Shown here: piece by piece, positions 63,866-64,000 of the stretch
Numbering within the stretch: the first letter of the stretch is position 1
How the letters are laid out: every line of letters starts with the position of its first letter
Assembly (NCBI GenBank): GCA_963802355.1
Contig: CAWDIV010000015.1
Coordinates: 868,001 to 932,000, forward strand
DNA from: SG8-41 sp963802355
GTDB lineage: Bacteria; Pseudomonadota; Gammaproteobacteria; Burkholderiales; SG8-41
Direction: 5' to 3'
Length of the DNA stretch: 64,000 nucleotides
Position numbers and translations under genes: made by a program
Notes under the pieces: model-generated
Seen by the model: only the letters and a program-made list of their open reading frames with translations
What the model was told of the DNA's origin: nothing
Databases searched by the model: none

Positions 63866-64000
63866 ACAGGCCCCATCTTTCGATCTTCCAAATAAACAGG
63901 GCGCGAACAGCGCCCATTCCTGTGCCTAATTTAATTTTCTGGGCGGCGAGCCGCCCTAAGGCGCGGCGTTACGACCTCCGATCGTATGGGAGAACGACAA
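63866..64000. other. right-end intergenic stretch with hairpins
   Basis: GGGCGC-GAACA-GCGCCC at 63899-63915 and GGGCGGC-GA-GCCGCCC at 63940-63955 are two short GC stems, probably the end of the preceding operon. Neither has a clear T-run. No gene is seen before the window end. Confidence 0.5.

Overview
The window looks like the chromosome of a GC-rich betaproteobacterium, probably Burkholderiales-like. The evidence is a Bug-type solute-binding protein, a DUF934/CysI-type sulfite reduction operon, DUF3579 beside rpsT and argD, type IV minor pilins, and a gentisate route. Nearly all the DNA is coding. About 20 single-base frameshifts break otherwise intact and often indispensable genes (ileS, dxs, argF, pilY1, cysB). 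This suggests a draft or metagenomic assembly with residual indel errors more than mass gene decay.

Layout. 1-10 kb: catabolism (PrpD, gentisate dioxygenase, maleylpyruvate isomerase, Bug protein, hydrolase, acyl-CoA dehydrogenase, SDR, AhpD-like protein). 10.3-10.9 kb: tRNA-Thr and a Fur-family regulator with a palindromic operator candidate. 11.4-20.5 kb: minor pilin/PilY1 cluster (fimT, pilV, pilW, pilX, pilY1, pilin) and a TonB-like protein. 20.6-26.1 kb: ribF-ileS-lspA-ispH. 26.1-31.6 kb: assimilatory sulfate reduction (cysI, DUF934, cobA, cysH, a collapsed cysD/cysN remnant) divergent from a CysB-like regulator. 31.8-34.7 kb: TlpA-like thioredoxin, murJ, rpsT, DUF3579. 34.7-39.6 kb: argD behind a leader with two terminators, argF, DUF4124, argG, yajQ. 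39.6-47.8 kb: glutamine amidotransferase, retropepsin-like protease, PH-domain protein, ribBA, folE, dxs-ispA-xseB, an EF-hand protein. 48-54.3 kb: an arsenosugar-type cluster (DoxX remnant, arsS, arsM, TVP38-flavoprotein fusion, DUF547 remnant, two glycosyltransferase-family genes). 54.4-59.4 kb: two small membrane proteins and a regulatory island (orphan LuxR, NarL-type regulator, hybrid kinase, periplasmic binding protein). 59.5-63.9 kb: a bicupin, LodA-like and LodB-like set forming a predicted cysteine-tryptophylquinone oxidase system, plus DUF2784.

Two themes stand out. The first is the cupin-LodA-LodB locus next to a two-component system whose promoters share a CCTAG-centred motif. The second is that several dispersed repeat families have moved into the ends of genes and now encode the C- or N-termini of lspA, ribF, a TlpA-like protein, a TIGR04282 protein, a small membrane protein, a PH-domain protein and dxs. 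The argD leader also folds as a candidate attenuator.
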